A DNA stretch of 64,000 nt from Dipetalonema caudispina (taxonomy: Eukaryota; Nematoda; Chromadorea; Rhabditida; Onchocercidae), in NCBI GenBank assembly GCA_013365325.1, contig JABVXV010000030.1, positions 351,334 to 415,333 of the forward strand. The letters run 5' to 3'. The translations under genes and the position numbers were made by a program. This document shows, piece by piece, positions 26,389 to 37,849 of the stretch; the stretch's first letter is position 1; every line of letters begins with the position of its first letter. The notes under the pieces were generated by a model, which saw nothing but the letters and a program-made list of their open reading frames with translations, made no database searches and was not told the origin of the DNA.

Positions 26389-29300
26389 ACAACTCTCTAT
26401 AAATTTTTAGATATTTATTTGCATGCAAGCTAAAATATTCATAAGTACACCAGTGTCGGTACTCGTTGGCTCACCATCATATATGGAGTTGGTGTTTCGG
26501 TATTAAATCGATATTTAAATTAAGTTAATGAATTCCAGTGCCATAAGTTAGTATTTATTTAAATTATATGGAAATAAAAAGATTCCGAAGTGATACATCA
26601 TAAGCATTAAAATTGGTGAAATATATAAATTTTGATGGATTTATCTTAAAAGATCTCTGATGTCTGAAAGATATTTCATCCATTGAAAAAACTGGAATTC
26701 TCATTTATTTCTCACTTTTCGTAAATTGTCGAGTGCAAAATTGGCAACATTCTCCTCGGTATGGCGGAGACATTTTGAGGGTATAATAAATCTCAATCAA
26801 ATGCTGATTTGTAATCTGTTTTATCATTAAATTTGGTGTATTCTAACCGTACCGCGCTCTTTTCCTATCATTCTTTCATCGATTCCATGTGTCTGTGTGC
26901 AGCTACCTGTCGGCTAGATAAAAGGAAAGGCCACGCGCTGTTGTCATGATCATGAATCAAGATTGATAGAATGACCTAGGTAGGTACGTGTTGTCCCTTC
27001 TTTAAGACACGAACAGACAACAAAATCGACGGGTACGGTATGTACGCCGAGTTTGGTTAATGACAAATATTTCTCTGATGATTTGAGAAATGTTTTACTG
27101 TACTTTGATGGGATACTTAAAGTTTGACTTTTTTCAAATTACTGTCATTTCAGTAGTGCACGTGCATGTCGATAAACCAAATGTCCTTGAAAAATAACCA
27201 TTTTCGGGAATTTCGGAAAGGAAAACTGATATGCTTGCAACATTCGATTGACTTATTTTGGTACAATTTGTTTATTTCCCCATTACATTTATTTTGATGC
27301 TACCAATAACAAATATCGATTGATTAAAACGATTCAATTCATTGTTTTTATTGTTGAACCATAATAATTTAATAATTAACAATAGAGGGGATTCTATCAG
27401 ATTATAGAAGCTATCATCCAATGGAAACAAATTAATTCGCCATCCATTCCCTCTCCCATTCCAACGATATTTGGCCGCTAAAAGTGAAACACGAAATATG
27501 ATATATTTGATAGTTTGATTACAAATCCACAGCAAACTCCTAAAGAATTTTAGACGCTATTATCTATCTTACATGCATGCTTCTTCAGTTGTTGTCAAAA
27601 TAGCCGATTTTCAGTTATTTCTAATTGCTGTGAGACTGACTGTATTGTAATTATTGTGCTGAATCCATTATTCTTTCATAACTTTTTTATTTCTATTCAC
27701 AATTAAATTGAATAACATGGTATGTTTTGTGAATGATTTTATTTATTTGGAGTGAAGTAGCTTGGAAACATCAATTCTCGAGAAATGGTTTTAATTTGAA
27801 TTTAGCTTCATTTAATTTCTCAAAGCATCCTTTTCTTCCCTTAGATATTTTCCACCAAAATCACGCAAGTTCTCATACACTTTAATTCCTCACATTAAGA
27901 TGATCCAAATAAACTCTTCATATCTTGACCTATTTCTCCTTTATCACTATTTGTCATCTACATCTTTTGAAAAATTGGATTTGAATGAAGCTAAAAATCT
28001 TGCAAAGATACGAAAATTTGGAACATCAAAAAACAATGTTCGCTCTATGGAGTACATCGTTCAAATAATTCTGAAAAAATAGGAAAGGTAACGAAAGACT
28101 GTTTGAGGGATAGTAAAAATATGAACAAAATGTCGCCATGGCCCCAACACATTGCAGCTGCAGTGATGAACTGCTGTCGTAAATGCAATGATTTATTTTC
28201 AACTTTTATGGTGCCCATTTAGAATTATCGAATGTTGCGTTTCTTCGTTCATTTTTCCCTCCATTCGCATTACAATTTCGTTGAAAAATCTGCAGAATGA
28301 AACGATTTAAAGAACTAGTTCGAAAATTTTGAACCTAAATGTTGATTTTTTTGTATTCATTAAATCAGTTAGATATTTGGAAAGGAAAATTTTGTAGATT
28401 AACAAACTAAGGGTGGCAAAATGTGCTCAACTTAATGGAAAAAAATATAAGTTGATTTCAAAAAAGAAAATGATTCAAATAAATATTTAAACCATTTTCA
28501 TTCCAATTCAATATTGACCGATTTCTTTAAGGTACTTTAATGCAGCCGTTATCTGTAGAACGCCAAGATTAATTGTCATTTTGTAACGTTGTTACTAAGA
28601 AGTATAATATTACTTCAGCTTTGTACAAAGTACTTTCCAGGAGGAATTGACGTAAATTGCTATTTAGCTTGCGATCACATTTTACTTCGGTCGATGTGCT
28701 TCACTTCAAATACAAGAATTGATGCTATTGCAGGAAAAGCAAGAACGTTAAGAGTTTGATCCATTGCTATCGTTTCAGATCAATCGAAGGAAACGTTTTT
28801 TTTGTAATGCGAGAGATTCGAAAATAGCGGATGAATTTATTTTATTTATTCTTATGGACTATAATTTGTCATTTCTTATTTTCCTTCAAACGCTTTTCTA
28901 ACAAAGAATCAAATTACATGTGGTTGAATCTTTCAAATCAGGCCACTTTTTCACTGTAATTTCTAGGTACTGCAACTACTGTAGAGGTTAACTGTTTGTC
29001 GCACCAAAATATTAATTGATCACAACATGGACTGTTTGTACCGACAATGTTTTGTATATTAATGATCAGAAAAATTGGAACTGAGCAAAATTCTTGTCGA
29101 TATTAAATGTGGACGAAATATGATATATATTACCGGTATTCATATATGAATGGACTTATGATTATAATGGCACACAAATTTGCATAAGACGTGAAGATTG
29201 TTTTTAAATTCAAATAAATGCTGATTATCATAATCTATATATATTACAGTATGTTGTTCTGCTGAAGCCAGAGTTTGTGAAATAAATGACCATATTTTGT

Positions 29301-32300
29301 AGGATAAGAACACAAAAATTTATTGCGTTGCAGAAGACATTTCCAAATTATCAACCAACCGTGCATCATGGAAATTAATGAAGAATTAATGGGCACCGTA
29401 AGATTTGATTAATAAGTTGAGTGGTGGCAGGCAGATGTACATATCGCATGCGGCTCATCGCTCAAGGTCATCAGGTAACCACGCAAGCAAATTTTTACGA
29501 ATTCCAGGATTCAATTTTCAAAATTGTGAGTTTTTAAAAATTCAATGAGATTTATCAGAGTTGAGTTCAGCTGGAAATTTTGAACTTTGTCAAACTGAAA
29601 TTTCCAATGGAACTTTTAGTTTTGTTTCCTCTAGTCTAAGTTAATAACAACAACAATGATGGGTAGTGTGATAACTGGTATTATGATAATATAATTATTT
29701 GTTGCTTGCTTGAAGTAGGAACAAGGTCTTCAAAAAATACGACATTTCTGCTGTAAATCACGCCACTGTAAACATCTAATTTCTGTTCCTGTGTCATACA
29801 TCCAAATTCCATTATCCTTTGTTAAACATCAGTTTTCTCCACTAGCAAAAGTTTTGTATTGTTTTAAGCATTAATTCGAGAGGCAGTTTTTTACCAGAAA
29901 CATTAAACGACTTTCAGTTCTCTACTTCAGTTCATCACAGTTTAAATTTTTTTGAAGACGTTGGCTTCTATAGGCCCCACTTCTTTCTGGTGATTTCTGC
30001 TGAGTGTCGTGTTCTATTGATACACAAAAAATGCATTGCAAAGTTTTAACCTAATATAGTAGATTATGAAATAAAACTTAGTATTTCAGATTGCATCATC
30101 CTCCTCAAATAAATGATAGCTACTTTAGCCAGAATGGCTTTTCAGTTCCTGATCTCTTTTGCATTTCTTTCGAAAATCTGTTAAATTTCCGTCTATGATG
30201 CGACTTATTAACAACGAAAGGGTGTGAGTAATATTTACAAAGCGGTAAAACGAAGATCATTGGTGTTGATGTTGAAGGCATCTAAGATAAAGATCTCTCG
30301 TAAAAGGGATTGCGACATTTCCTGTAGTTTTAGGGTCTTGAAACTTCAAGCCGCCCCATAATTATGAGATCTTGCAATGCGTATGCAGCACAACATATAT
30401 TTTTTAACGAGTTGACAATATTTATATCTTTACGGGAAAATTCTCAGTACTCAATTTCTGGTCTGCGGCGTTTTTTTTTTTTTTTTTTTTGACTATATAA
30501 TTTCTCTTGGTATGGCCGTTAACGAGAATACTTGAAGTGAATCATAGACTTGATATCCTCATTATTGAAGGAATTCTTGGTTTTTTGTTGTAGCAATATT
30601 CATGAAACTACATGTGATCCGCAAAATTATATGCAATGATAATTACGTCTTCAGATATCCTTAGTCCCATCAATGAAAGAGTACATAGGTACATGAAATG
30701 GGTGCTGTAGGTCAGTTGAGTCTAAAACTGGTATCAAGATAAATCAAATTATAGGGGATGCAAAATTCGTTTTGAAATTCATGATCAGACCTGAATTTAG
30801 TCTACAGCTATTACGTAGTCTAAATACAAATTAGTTCCTCCATGCCTTTCAAAGTAGAATACTTCAATTAGGATCCTTTCTATTGCTTAGTTAAAGTCCA
30901 ATTTTTTATTTAACATAATAATCAGATTCAGCAGGGTCTGAGTCATAAATTTTAGCTCGCTTATTACACTTAGGTTAAGTACTTCTGTAGAACTGCCACT
31001 ATTTCTGACTTTTCAACATAATTTTTTGGTACAAGATGGATTCATTGAATATACTATACTGAGTTAATCTAAATCCGGTGAAAATTCGCAAATCCGAATG
31101 CCAACCCTATTTTTCCAGATATAATCTTCCAATACCAAATTTGTGGGGTCACTGCTAAAATGAATGTGAAAGAAAATAAAAGAGTTGAACAAGTACGACT
31201 GTCTTGATTAGAACCTTATTGCTACTACAAAAGTTGAGCCAGTGTAATGCATGATATGAGAAGGAAGGGAGACCTTCCTAGTATTTTATTTAACTAATTC
31301 TATAGAAAACTCCAAAATTTCGCAATTCAAGATGTTTTGAGTGAGAAGTCTCACTTGAAAAAATCATGGAAAAAGTTAGTAGTGATGTTACTGAGGATTC
31401 AAAAGTTCGAGTATAACTTATATACCAAATTTGATCAAGGTCAGTGAACGTTGACCTTTGACTCCGCTTTGTCTGTTAATGTTGCTTACAAGACTAAGCG
31501 GGATTTTTATTGTGACAGCGGAATTTCTTACGTTAATTTTGGTTTGCGATCAGGAATTGCACTTCTAAACAAAGCCTTACTGATTTTTTTGTGATGTTAG
31601 AAAGTGCTAGGTAACTGTTACTCAATGATATTCCCGGAAGGAAGTCCGATCATTTTTCTGATCAGACTGATTTAATTCTAGGGGAGATGAGATAAAGGAT
31701 GTTTACATGCATCACTGAGTAGTTGCATCACACTTGAACGTCAGATTTAGGTATTATCTACGTTTGATATATTATTCTGCTTTCGATGTTTTTCAAAGAA
31801 GAAAGACTTCCTCACTATCGTAAAGAATCACGATATCATCAATGTATTGTAGTGAAGAGATAGGAGTAGGCCATCCAGTTATACTTTCTGGAGACTGTTC
31901 ATGTCCCTAGCCAGTAAACTAATATTTACTAAGCTCAAATTCTGTAGCTGACAGTAACTTGCAATATGAATCCATTTATAATCGTCAGTATATATGTGTC
32001 TGTATCCGGTATAGTTCATATGGAACGATCAGCTGCAACAATTGATGGCACATCTTACTAGCAACAAATGTGTCTTCTCAATTGATACCCGATGAAGCGT
32101 GCATAATTTGCATGCATGGAATGTGCGCACTGTTACCTAAATGGAATATATTTCTAATGGATTTACATTTGTATAGATGATGTGTATCTACATATTTGTG
32201 GGTACTAGTGCGCATCTACAAGTTCCTTAGTGTAAAGTGGTCACTAGGGGATATTCTTCTATTTGACCTTTAACCCTTCACAGTTACAAATTACATCTCA

Positions 32301-32411
32301 TCGGTGTAATGGAAGGCATGGTATACCGATTTTGAAAGGATACAAATGTGAAATGAACAAAGTTTGAGTGATGAAACTTCACCGAATGGTTCGATGTTTA
32401 TGATTGTTGTT
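26389..32411. other. intergenic tract, no convincing gene
   Basis: AT-rich sequence with no frame showing recognisable protein features. The segment 26850-27060 is relatively GC-rich, contains a CACGCG motif and is a likely promoter area for trr-1. A palindromic GCACGTGC E-box lies near 27156. A run of 20 T occurs at 30471-30490. Confidence 0.6.
30471..30490. repeat. poly-T homopolymer (20)
   Basis: Uninterrupted run of about 20 T in the non-coding tract. I see no retroposed sequence or target-site duplication next to it. Confidence 0.9.
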
Positions 32412-32419
32412 TTCCCACA
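32412..32419 (-). promoter_or_regulatory. CSL/LAG-1 consensus site 1 (TGTGGGAA)
   Basis: The plus strand reads TTCCCACA, the complement of a perfect C/TGTGGGAA site for CSL (LAG-1/Su(H)/RBPJ), the DNA-binding partner of Notch. First of three within 389 bp. Confidence 0.55.
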
Positions 32420-32592
32420 CACTTTTGGTATGGTTTTACCTCATCATGTAAAAAGTGCGCCTCAAATGGTGTGAAATATGGACCTGGTGAGCGGTCTTCC
32501 TTGAACTCGGTAGGGTTTTTCTCTGGGGGAGAAAGAGGAGAATGGAGCGAGCGGGATAACTGCAAAAACTAGAAGGAAGCATAATGCTGTAA

Positions 32593-32600
32593 TTCCCACG
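32593..32600 (-). promoter_or_regulatory. CSL/LAG-1 consensus site 2 (CGTGGGAA)
   Basis: The plus strand reads TTCCCACG, the complement of CGTGGGAA, the classical high-affinity CSL sequence. It sits between sites 1 and 3, about 180 bp from each. Confidence 0.6.
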
Positions 32601-32781
32601 ATATTTTTGAGATTTATTATTGTTGTGAAGGAAAGGGCCAGTTTTGTGATGAAAAGTGAGGAAGAAGGAAGGCCGACCTGCCACTGCCCCGTGGCCCCTT
32701 CCGTTTGGTGCCATTATGCTCAGTTGAACAACACATTGCAAACAATAGTTCAAAGCAAAATAAGAGGAAGAAAAAACGGGC

Positions 32782-32789
32782 TGTGGGAA
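32782..32789 (+). promoter_or_regulatory. CSL/LAG-1 consensus site 3 (TGTGGGAA)
   Basis: A perfect TGTGGGAA on the plus strand. By eye I found no other strict C/TGTGGGAA site in the whole window. Confidence 0.55.
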
Positions 32790-33099
32790 AGACAGTTCAG
32801 GAGAAGGCGTCCAATGCAATACTCATTTCGTGTCGAACTTTCTCACTCCAAAAACTCTCAATCCTCATCTCTCCCTTCTATCACAACATCTTGCTATTTT
32901 AACTTTAGTTCATCTACTTACCACATACAGTCATCTTTTCAATTTAAGATAAGAATGTTGATAATAACCACAAGTTAGATGTATGATATTCTGACCTAAT
33001 TCCAAATAACCGATAACACCGGGAGCATCTCACACTTTATTTTTTTCTGTTAAAAGGAAATGAAAGAGACAAAGAATTAAATTGGGTGGTTTGGGTCGA

Positions 33100-33107
33100 T
33101 TCCCATA
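33100..33107 (-). promoter_or_regulatory. relaxed CSL site (TATGGGAA)
   Basis: Complement of TTCCCATA. It matches the looser consensus YRTGRGAA used for nematode LAG-1. Low specificity alone, but close to the strict cluster. Confidence 0.3.
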
Positions 33108-33820
33108 GCCATTACTAGATGAAAAGCATAAACCGTCTTCCTCCCATCCATTATAACTGTAAATGGTGCCGTCCATTGTCCCGATCGCTGGTATACCTAC
33201 TTTTTTACCAAAAATGTTATCGAGTCACTAGGGCACGAGTTCTATGAGGTGGCTGCAAACAGTGATATTAAAATAACAAACGATCGCCACTAATTCGCAA
33301 CGATGGGAAAATTGAGAGTAGCTTTTGATAAAAACATTTTGGCGCGGTCACTGTCGCTCCTTCCTTCCATACCCGTTCGATTAATCTACCTTTTAGTGTT
33401 GATAAAGAGTAAGTGGTGTAAGAAGGGAAAGGAAGACAGAGTAACTTGTTGAAAGCATTATTTGAACAAACTTTAAGTAAATTTTATACTTCCATCTACT
33501 TAACTAAGTTTATTTTAGATGTAGCAGTCCTATCAGCAAGAATCGCACTACTCATTTTTCTTTCCTTATATCATTTTATAAAATGGAAGGTGAGAGCAAC
33601 AATTGTTTTCATCAGTAGTATGCAAGAAATTGTTTATAATTCGTTAACTCATTGGCTCAATTATTCTCATAGATGTAATTGAATGATGGTCATTTTGGAG
33701 TTAGATATATTTGGCTACATCTAATCTGCTGGAATTGTTTAGTGAAATGGACATATCGACGCATAAATTTTTTCAATCTAATCTACTCAAAATATGAATT
33801 ACTTACCATTCAAATGCGTT

Positions 33821-33868
33821 TTATTCAGAATTTAATTCTTACACTTATTCATGTGAAATTCTGAATAA
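33821..33868. repeat. inverted repeat, 13-bp perfect arms
   Basis: TTATTCAGAATTT at 33821-33833 is repeated as its exact complement at 33856-33868 with a 22-nt spacer. It lies in the non-coding tract upstream of the HES gene. Confidence 0.85.
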
Positions 33869-34174
33869 CTTTAACTTGAAATCAAGTGAATTAAACTAAC
33901 CATGGAGAAAGAGGTAAAAAGTGAATCTTCAATTCTCGGCTAATCTATCTCACCTTACAATATTTTGCTCTAGCAAATGATTCTTCTAGAAGTTCCACAT
34001 AATATGATGATGATATACGACAATTAATGTATGGTAAATTACATGTGGAATAACCACGCGTTGATTGCGTTATCGTGGGAGGAGGTCGTCGTGTCGGTAT
34101 TGTAATGGAAAGGGCCATTGCTATGTTGTTTCCTCTGTCTATGTAATTTTAATCGTATTATCCGTCATGCTAAT

Positions 34175-34182
34175 CATGGGAA
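34175..34182 (+). promoter_or_regulatory. relaxed CSL site (CATGGGAA)
   Basis: Matches YRTGRGAA, about 1.8 kb upstream of the HES start codon. Another such match (59745-59752) lies far from any HES gene, so one instance is weak evidence. Confidence 0.25.
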
Positions 34183-35942
34183 CCAATATTTCGCTCTGAG
34201 AAAATGTTGCCCCCTGCTCATTCCTCATTCATACATTTCAAAAACTGTCACAGCAAAGTGAACTTGTACATCCTATCTTCAAGTTATTTATTTTTTACTT
34301 TATATTATTATTGGTTCATTAATCCATCTTGTTTACTTTACTTACGAACCATTAGAGCCCTATCAATGACCACTATCAACAGTCTATATTTTCCATTATG
34401 TACATGCTATGAGTACATATATATATATGCCATGATTGTTCTGAGGAATGCGAGTAACTGAAAAGAAGCATTTATAATTTGGAGAGATATGCAAGAAAGT
34501 GTATAGCTTTCTTTTCCAGAAATTTCTGATTTTTCCGTTATTGAAGAATTGGAAATTTTCCTGCAATCTGTTAGAGAATACACATTTGCCAGTTAACTTT
34601 TGAAGTAGTGAAGAGCACTTCCAGAAAATAATTTTTTGACGGTCTCTTTCTACAGAACAGAAATATTGTTACAAATTCCAATCCATTAAAGATAGTTCGG
34701 CAATAGAACTTACAGGATTTATGAAAGTGTCGTATTTTGTAAACTGCAGGCTACGATATTAAAAGGGAAACTTGTTAATGTCGACTTTAGATAACGATAG
34801 GCCTAATGGTTAAGCAGCATGTAATAAGCCTAAACCAGGAGTGTTCTCAGATATTTCTTCGCACGATCCATTCCTTCTCCCACGCTTCTTTACAAGATAT
34901 GCATTGACAATTGTCGGATGGACACCGTCCACTCCCTCCCCATATAATTACAGTCCATCATTCATTCACCGCCTGTGAGAAGAGCCTTTCCTTTCTCCGC
35001 ACTTGTCGACAATTCCTCCCTTTTGACGATGACCAAAAACCCCGCCTCCGTACACTGTTCATTTCCAACTTTGTAACATCTCGTCGTTTTGTTTACTCCT
35101 GTTTTGTCCGGCAGTGGTTACTGTAGCTAGTGCTTATTATTAGTAAGCATACTACTGATATGACCAGATTCTTCACATTTCAGCATTGGCGTATATGACT
35201 ACTGCATACTACTCAGTATCATAATGTTTACAGATTATGAAGTGCTATCCGGTTTTGAATATTTTGTCGATCCTGTTTAGGATAAATCCATTCATGATAC
35301 ACTTGTATAGCTCTTTATTAGTTGAAGAATTAGACAAGACAAAGTTAATTCTTTTAGTTAGATTTAAATGTTTACGCTAGCACTTATCGTGTTATCGTTC
35401 CTTTTTATTACAATGTGAGTTGTTTTTCAAAATAGCGACACTGTCTCGAACTTCACTGATTAAAGTTAAGAAATTGACAACAAAACATCAACACGATGAT
35501 TGTTGCTTTGTATAAATTAGTGTCTGAAGCATGATAGCTAATCTTTTCTTACTTCTTCGGTAATGTTTTGTCTGAGTAAATTTTCAGCATTATCGGGATC
35601 TGTTTGGTTAAGCCCCCTAATCTGTCTCTGTGTGTTTAATGCTTCAGATCTTCAGCTGCAACCTGTCTTTGATGAATTTTTTTGAAATAATAACCAAGTA
35701 TATTTCCGTCATAATGACATTGAGGAACTCGACCGATTTAGTGACAGACGTTAGTAACTTAGCCTTAAATTGTATTTCTTTTGGATTTTGGAAACGGATT
35801 ACAATTAGTCACTTCTGCTTTCCCGCTATGAGACTGTCCTTGAAATAATGAACTTTCCATAATTTCTTGTATCCACAACCACTTCTGATCTCTTTGCAGA
35901 CCTGGCTCCAATTCTTGGAACTTTTCTTGAATTAACTAATTT

Positions 35943-37304
35943 ATGACGCCGCACTTTTTGGCAAAAATGGTGGCATCGCCTTATGCTTCACCCAGTCCAC
36001 CACAGTATCCATTGGAAAGAAAGGTTCGTTTCTTAAAACATGGAAATGCAACATTTAGGTATTTTATATGATAAATGATAGGATAAGATGAATAATAGGT
36101 GCACATAAAATTCATTGTACCTAACTGTAGAAGATAGATTAAAGTGGAAGTAGAAGAAGAAATATTGCAGCTAAAAAAGCCCTTGATGGAGAAACGTCGT
36201 CGGGCTCGTATGAACGAATGCTTGGATCAATTGAAACATCTCTTATTACATATTTCACCGAATCATCGTACCAAATTGGAAAAGGCAGATATTTTAGAGA
36301 TGACCGTTGCTTATCTCAATCAAATGCAACATCCACCCTCACCTTCTACATCATTCGGTAAGTTTTTATGAATATTCTCTGCTTCAGAATGGCCAGTAAA
36401 TGTAATCCTATCCATAACGTTTAATTCCAGGAAAATATGCTCATAAAACACTGAAAGAAATATAGTTCTTATCAGAAGATATTCCAAGCGGTTATTTTAA
36501 AAGTTTGTTGATTACCAACTTCGAGTCAATATTTTTTTTCAAACTGAGTTTGGCTGGCATGTGGCATGTGGCGTTGATGAAACATTTATTCTTTATGATT
36601 AGGACAATATCATTTGTGCGTACTGTTTTGAGTATCGACAAAATTGATTCGATTTTTAATGAGAATAGGTTTTTATGAAAAAAGCTGAAACCTTAATTTC
36701 AGACAGCAATGCCATTTATCAGCAATCTTATGCGGAAGGCTTCACTGTAGCTGCTTCAGCTTGTCTGACTTACCTGCAGAATACTCTACCGCCTAGTGAA
36801 TTTGCACCTCAAGCACAACAGTTCAGAATTGGGCTTATTCAACATCTTCAATCTGTGATGTCAAATCATGTGAATGCATCAAGTGAAGATTCAGGGTCGA
36901 TTCCTTCTCATTCGGTAGCGTCATATCTTCCAACGAACTTCCAGGCACGATCACCGTTAACTGGCAGTTACTTAGCTTCGAATTACTTATCAAATCTGCC
37001 TTATTCGAGCACTCCTTGTGTTGCATATCAACCTAATATTTCTGGACTTTATGGTACTCCTGTGTTACGTACGACGATTTCTACACCTTTGCAAGCAAAT
37101 ATCGCATCAATTCCGAAAGATTTGGTATCACGACCTATTACCGTTGTTGGCACTCAACCTGCTTTATCTGGATTTAGTGATAGTCGTCGGGAAAAATGCG
37201 GTGGGCATTCAGAACCGGCGAAAGAAATTAAAACGAAGGACAAAATTAATGAATTGGAGGAAGTAGAAACAATGAAAGATGTGAAAGTTTGGCGACCGTT
37301 TTAA
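35943..37304 (+). CDS. Hairy/Enhancer-of-split (HES) bHLH-Orange repressor
   Basis: HES proteins bind E/N-box DNA as dimers, repress transcription through Groucho/TLE, and often act downstream of Notch. Exons: 35943 (or 35967)-36023, 36138-36357, 36703-37304; phases close, giving 300 or 292 residues. The second ATG (35967) has the better context (AAAATGG); the first follows an in-frame stop. Exon 2 carries the basic region with the HES-diagnostic proline ([19 protein letters not shown]), then helix-loop-helix ending [18 protein letters not shown]. Exon 3 opens with an Orange domain ([20 protein letters not shown]...[10 protein letters not shown]), then a Ser/Pro-rich stretch. The protein ends VWRPF, a variant of the WRPW Groucho motif. 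C. elegans lin-22 is the obvious candidate orthologue, but I cannot prove it. Acceptor 36702 was chosen because the frame from the earlier AG (36668) hits a stop. Confidence 0.9.
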
Positions 37305-37849
37305 TGGCTTATCGGTTCATTTCGACTAGTTGCATGCGAAGTGTTGTTTGTGCTTGAAAGTGTTACAAGTTCTATTTCAGAGCAAGTCTTCACAAGTATA
37401 GTTTTTGAGAAGTGCAAGAAATTCTTTCTTGTACCTTCATTGACTGAAAAGGTAAACAACATGATGCATTGAAATTTCATTGATATTTCTAAGCATGTTA
37501 GTAAGCAAGAAGAAGAGACACTTTCATAAAATTCAAAACTGTGCTAATGATCTATTGATTTAAACTATCTCTCAACCGGTGCTTTGTATTTGTGTAGTAA
37601 AGGAAGAGAGGATATGCATATGTAACTCAGGTGATATCATAAAATGTTGTGCTCATTTTGGATTAGTGAAATATTTGATTTCTCGTTATTTTATCCGTTA
37701 TGGTATACGTTACTTAATTTTTGTACTGTAATTTATCGTAGTCATTTTTGATTTGATGTACGCAAGTTTTAACCATTCGTTTTTGAATAGTTTTAATGTA
37801 TGCAAAGAAGCTTTCGGGTTCATTTATTTTATGGTTTATTTGAAATAAA
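37305..37849 (+). other. 3' UTR of the HES gene with AATAAA signal
   Basis: No open frame follows the stop. The first clear polyadenylation hexamer AATAAA is at 37844-37849, implying a 3' UTR of roughly 550-570 nt. Confidence 0.5.

Noticed and set aside
32436..32978. 127- and 123-codon frames on opposite strands over the CSL-site cluster
   Set aside because: Overlapping antisense frames in a GC-richer patch, with no homology or domain and no splice context; better explained as non-coding regulatory DNA.
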